The translations under genes were made by a program, and so were the position numbers. Positions 61,463 through 64,000 of a stretch of DNA of 64,000 bases are shown here, piece after piece. This stretch comes from Bacteroidia bacterium (GTDB lineage Bacteria; Bacteroidota; Bacteroidia; Bacteroidales; Paludibacteraceae): NCBI GenBank assembly GCA_009929375.1, contig SAAO01000018.1, positions 17,069 through 81,068 on the forward strand, in the 5' to 3' direction. The notes under the pieces were generated by a model that had not been told where the DNA came from, made no database searches, and saw nothing but the letters and a program-made list of their open reading frames with translations. Within the stretch, counting starts at the first letter, position 1; each line of letters begins with the position of its first letter.

Positions 61463-62998
61463 ATGAAACGTTCGACCATACTAATATTGATTATCTCAAT
61501 GGTAATAACCTTTGTAGGACTAACCATTCTGCAGGTACGTTATGTTCACATTAACGCTGAGATGATCGAAAATCAGTTTAACGAGAGCGTTAAACGTAGT
61601 CTTTTTCAAACAGTAATTCTCGTTGAAGAAAACGAAGCACTCGAATATCTCGGACAAACTCTCGAAGGTATTGATTACAGGGGAAATAAGAACAAAATTC
61701 TCACCCTTGATCCGACCAACGATAAATTCAGCAAAATCGACAGCGTAACCGACAAACTCAAACTCACTGACGAAAATCTGAACAGACCGAGCATAAGGCT
61801 TTCGACACGACACGGAAAAGCCACTATCGAGGAGACATCGCGATACCTGCAGGAAAGATTCAAACAGAATTTTTCCCGTTCGAAAACGATACTCGATCAG
61901 GCTGTGTTTCGCTGGCTTAAAGAATCGGACAACAAGGAGATTTCGGAAAGAGTAAATTTCGAGGAACTCGATCTGATTCTCGAAAAAGTACTGGCTAACA
62001 ATGGTGTGGATCTGCCATTTTTTTACTCGATTGTCGACAAACAGGGTAAAATGATTTATAAGTGCAACAAGGATTTTCACCACGACCATCTTACTAAATC
62101 GAGAAATGTATATACGCAGAAGCTTTTCCCATCGGAGGATTCGCACAGAAGCGCATATTTGCAGGTCACTTTTCCGACCAAGCAAAACTACATAATCAAC
62201 TCGATGAATCTGTTGCTGCCGTCGATGTTGCTGGTAATACTTGTATTGGTGATTTTTATCGTGGCTATCATTATCATATTCCGTCAGAAACAACTGAACA
62301 CTATGAAAAATGATTTTGTCAACAACATGACCCATGAATTCAAAACTCCAATTTCAAGTATCTCACTGGCTTCGCAAATGCTTCAGGATCCGAGCGTGGG
62401 TAAAACGCCACAAACGCTTACACACATTTCGAATGTGATTCGCGACGAGACGAAACGCCTGAGCTTTATGGTTGAAAAAGTATTGCAAATGGCAATTTTC
62501 GAAAAAGACAAATCGATGCTTAAACTGAACGAAATTAAAATCAATAACCTTATTCAGGAAATTGCTAAAAATTTCTCATTGAAAGTAACGAGCAAAGGAG
62601 GACAAATTACCACCAATCTGAAAGCCGAACACGATATTGCACTTATCGACGAGGTTCATTTCACAAACGTGGTTTTTAACTTAATGGACAATGCTTTGAA
62701 ATACTGTGACAAGCCTTTGTTGCTGACCATCGAAACATGGAACGAGAAAGACAATCTCCTGATCAGCATCGAAGATAACGGCATAGGTATTCACAAAGAA
62801 GATCTGAAACGAATATTTGAAAAGTTCTACAGGGTTTCCACCGGAAATCTCCACAATGTTAAAGGTTTTGGCCTCGGATTGGCTTATGTAAAAAAAATCA
62901 TAACCGAACACCGTGGCACTATTAAAGTAGAAAGCGAAATTAATATCGGAACAAAATTCACTATCACAATACCAACACTAAAAAATTACGAATTATGA
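61463..62998 (+). CDS. rprX: Sensor histidine kinase RprX
   Basis: This 511-residue sensor kinase has two membrane segments (residues 5-26 and about 249-275) around a periplasmic sensor domain of some 220 residues, then the kinase. The H box is FVNNMTHEFKTPISSISLAS with the phosphorylated His291. The ATP-binding boxes are N (VVFNLMDNALKY), G1 (SIEDNGIGI) and G2 (GFGLGLAYVKKI). It overlaps rprY by 4 bases. RprX/RprY was first described in Bacteroides fragilis. The gene name is given because the RprY partner is nearly unmistakable. Confidence 0.9.
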   Translation: MKRSTILILIISMVITFVGLTILQVRYVHINAEMIENQFNESVKRSLFQTVILVEENEALEYLGQTLEGIDYRGNKNKILTLDPTNDKFSKIDSVTDKLKLTDENLNRPSIRLSTRHGKATIEETSRYLQERFKQNFSRSKTILDQAVFRWLKESDNKEISERVNFEELDLILEKVLANNGVDLPFFYSIVDKQGKMIYKCNKDFHHDHLTKSRNVYTQKLFPSEDSHRSAYLQVTFPTKQNYIINSMNLLLPSMLLVILVLVIFIVAIIIIFRQKQLNTMKNDFVNNMTHEFKTPISSISLASQMLQDPSVGKTPQTLTHISNVIRDETKRLSFMVEKVLQMAIFEKDKSMLKLNEIKINNLIQEIAKNFSLKVTSKGGQITTNLKAEHDIALIDEVHFTNVVFNLMDNALKYCDKPLLLTIETWNEKDNLLISIEDNGIGIHKEDLKRIFEKFYRVSTGNLHNVKGFGLGLAYVKKIITEHRGTIKVESEINIGTKFTITIPTLKNYEL

Positions 62999-63702
62999 CA
63001 GACGAAAAAGTAAAAATCCTGCTATGCGAAGATGATGAGAATCTTGGTATGCTTCTCAGAGAATATCTGCAAACAAAGGGTTACGATGCAGACCTTCAAC
63101 CTGACGGTGAAGCCGGCTTTAAAGCATTTAGCCGCAACAAATATGACCTGTGTGTATTCGACGTAATGATGCCTAAAAAAGATGGATTCGCCCTGGCTTC
63201 TGACGTACGTTCAATGAACTCGGAGGTGCCAATCATCTTCCTTACAGCCAAATCGATGAAAGAAGATATCCTTCAGGGTTTCAAACTCGGAGCTGACGAC
63301 TATCTTTCGAAACCTTTCAGCATGGAAGAATTACTCTACCGCATCGAATCAATTTTGCGTCGTGTAAAAGGCAAAAAAGCAAAAGATGTAGTGGTTTACA
63401 ATATCGGTGCATTTACATTCGACGCTCAGAAACAGCTTCTTACATATCAGGGAGATTCAAAAAAACTGACAACCAAAGAATCGGAATTGCTGAATCTGCT
63501 TGCTGCAAATGCCAACAATATTCTTGAACGTAACTTTGCCCTGAAAACTATCTGGGTTGACGATAACTACTTCAATGCACGCAGCATGGACGTTTACATC
63601 ACCAAACTGCGTAAACTCCTCAAAGAAGACCAGAACGTAGCAATTATAAACATTCACGGTAAAGGATACAAACTTATCACTCCACAAGTGAAAGAAGATT
63701 AA
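62995..63702 (+). CDS. rprY: Response regulator RprY
   Basis: This 235-residue OmpR/PhoB-type regulator has a receiver domain (residues 1-125) with the phospho-acceptor Asp56 in CVFDVMMPKKDG, acidic pocket LLCEDDENLGML, the switch Thr/Lys in FLTAKSMKED and YLSKPFSMEELL. The C-terminal winged helix (about 130-232) has LTTKESELLNLLAANANNIL and SMDVYITKLRKLLKED. It overlaps rprX by 4 bases and is co-transcribed. The receiver block LLCEDDENLGMLLREYLQTK strongly resembles the known RprY proteins of Bacteroidales. Confidence 0.95.
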   Translation: MTDEKVKILLCEDDENLGMLLREYLQTKGYDADLQPDGEAGFKAFSRNKYDLCVFDVMMPKKDGFALASDVRSMNSEVPIIFLTAKSMKEDILQGFKLGADDYLSKPFSMEELLYRIESILRRVKGKKAKDVVVYNIGAFTFDAQKQLLTYQGDSKKLTTKESELLNLLAANANNILERNFALKTIWVDDNYFNARSMDVYITKLRKLLKEDQNVAIINIHGKGYKLITPQVKED

Positions 63703-63725
63703 TTGTAAAAACCACATACAATACC

Positions 63726-63769
63726 AAAGAAACCGCCCCGGACAAAACCGTGGCGGTTTCTTTTTTTTT
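63726..63769 (+). terminator. Rho-independent terminator after rprY
   Basis: GAAACCGCC (63729-63737) pairs with GGCGGTTTC (63752-63760), followed by nine Ts. An inner CGG/CCG extends the stem. Confidence 0.9.
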
Positions 63770-63874
63770 ATAAAAGCATGTAAAAAATCGATCTCAAAAC
63801 CTTTGGGGGGCTAATATTGCACAACATTTTCCAAATACGGAACAAAATTACCATTCGGGAAAGCCCGGACACAT

Positions 63875-63882
63875 TATCTTTG
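63875..63882 (+). promoter_or_regulatory. -7 promoter element (TATCTTTG) for a gene beyond the window
   Basis: TATCTTTG matches TAnnTTTG exactly. The remaining 118 bases hold no start of a gene that can be recognised; a GCAAGT/ACTTGC inverted pair occurs near 63918-63933. Confidence 0.4.
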
Positions 63883-64000
63883 CATCAGTCATATATTAAA
63901 CTTAACTCAACTTTCGCAAGTATAATAACTTGCTGATTTATATAAAAATAGCAGCATAGAATTTTGGTAAAGTCGCTGAATTTCAGTAACTTTATGTCGC

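Noticed and set aside
1..64000. CRISPR array, prophage or transposase-bearing insertion sequence
   Set aside because: No regularly spaced direct repeats, phage structural genes or transposase frames were seen on either strand.

Overview
The window looks like a chromosome segment of a Bacteroidota bacterium, most likely order Bacteroidales. Four things point there: the RprX/RprY two-component pair and a DUF3256 gene (both typical of Bacteroidales), T9SS C-terminal sorting domains on secreted proteins, DUF4249/TonB-receptor pairs, and repeated copies of the Bacteroidota -7 promoter element TAnnTTTG in front of genes. The presence of T9SS sorting domains suggests a Paludibacter-like lineage rather than Bacteroides itself, but this is only an inference. 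Coding is AT-rich, and ribosome binding sites are A-rich rather than Shine-Dalgarno-like.

Layout. 1-1258 (minus): ECF-type S component, a small phosphoribosyltransferase and the 5' part of lpxB, which runs off the left edge. 1259-1832: AT-rich gap. 1833-5187: two adjacent secreted proteins of unknown function, the second with a ricin-type lectin domain. 5414-9786: uvrA, oxyR and a 3-methyladenine DNA glycosylase, a repair and oxidative-stress neighbourhood. 9770-11409 (minus): tsaD and an exosortase-family protein. 11556-17536: tamB, DUF3256 and purU, overlapping end to end. 17750-19513: acyl-CoA ligase. 19577-23303 (minus): a metal-uptake type operon made of a Fur-family regulator, a TonB receptor and two DUF4625 lipoproteins, with a double palindromic operator at its head. 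23640-27640: a four-gene module (VTC domain, DUF4956 membrane protein, DUF2490 barrel, Cthe_2159-like beta-helix lipoprotein). 27761-31247: extradiol dioxygenase, tRNA-Lys(CTT), pectate lyase and a T9SS-sorted protein. 31320-32345 (minus): recA.

32640-47807 is an accessory block between recA and aspartate kinase. It holds three DUF4249 lipoprotein/TonB-receptor pairs, three small outer-membrane barrel proteins, three other lipoproteins (one without a recognisable start codon), a short leader-like transcript unit and several families of interspersed palindromic repeats. Base composition changes abruptly inside it, so it looks assembled in pieces.

47912-57805 is all minus strand: aspartate kinase, type I pullulanase lipoprotein, M3 metallopeptidase, a T9SS-sorted protein, and a large GH76/lectin/T9SS protein. 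58080-59521 holds an outer-membrane barrel and a lipoprotein. The window ends with an LplT-like MFS transporter (minus) and rprX-rprY (plus).

Functionally, the secreted pectate lyase, pullulanase, GH76 protein and multiple TonB receptors describe a polysaccharide-degrading cell. The two loci most worth following as undescribed systems are the VTC/DUF4956/DUF2490/Cthe_2159 module and the expanded DUF4249/receptor block. No CRISPR array, insertion sequence with a transposase, prophage or rRNA was seen.
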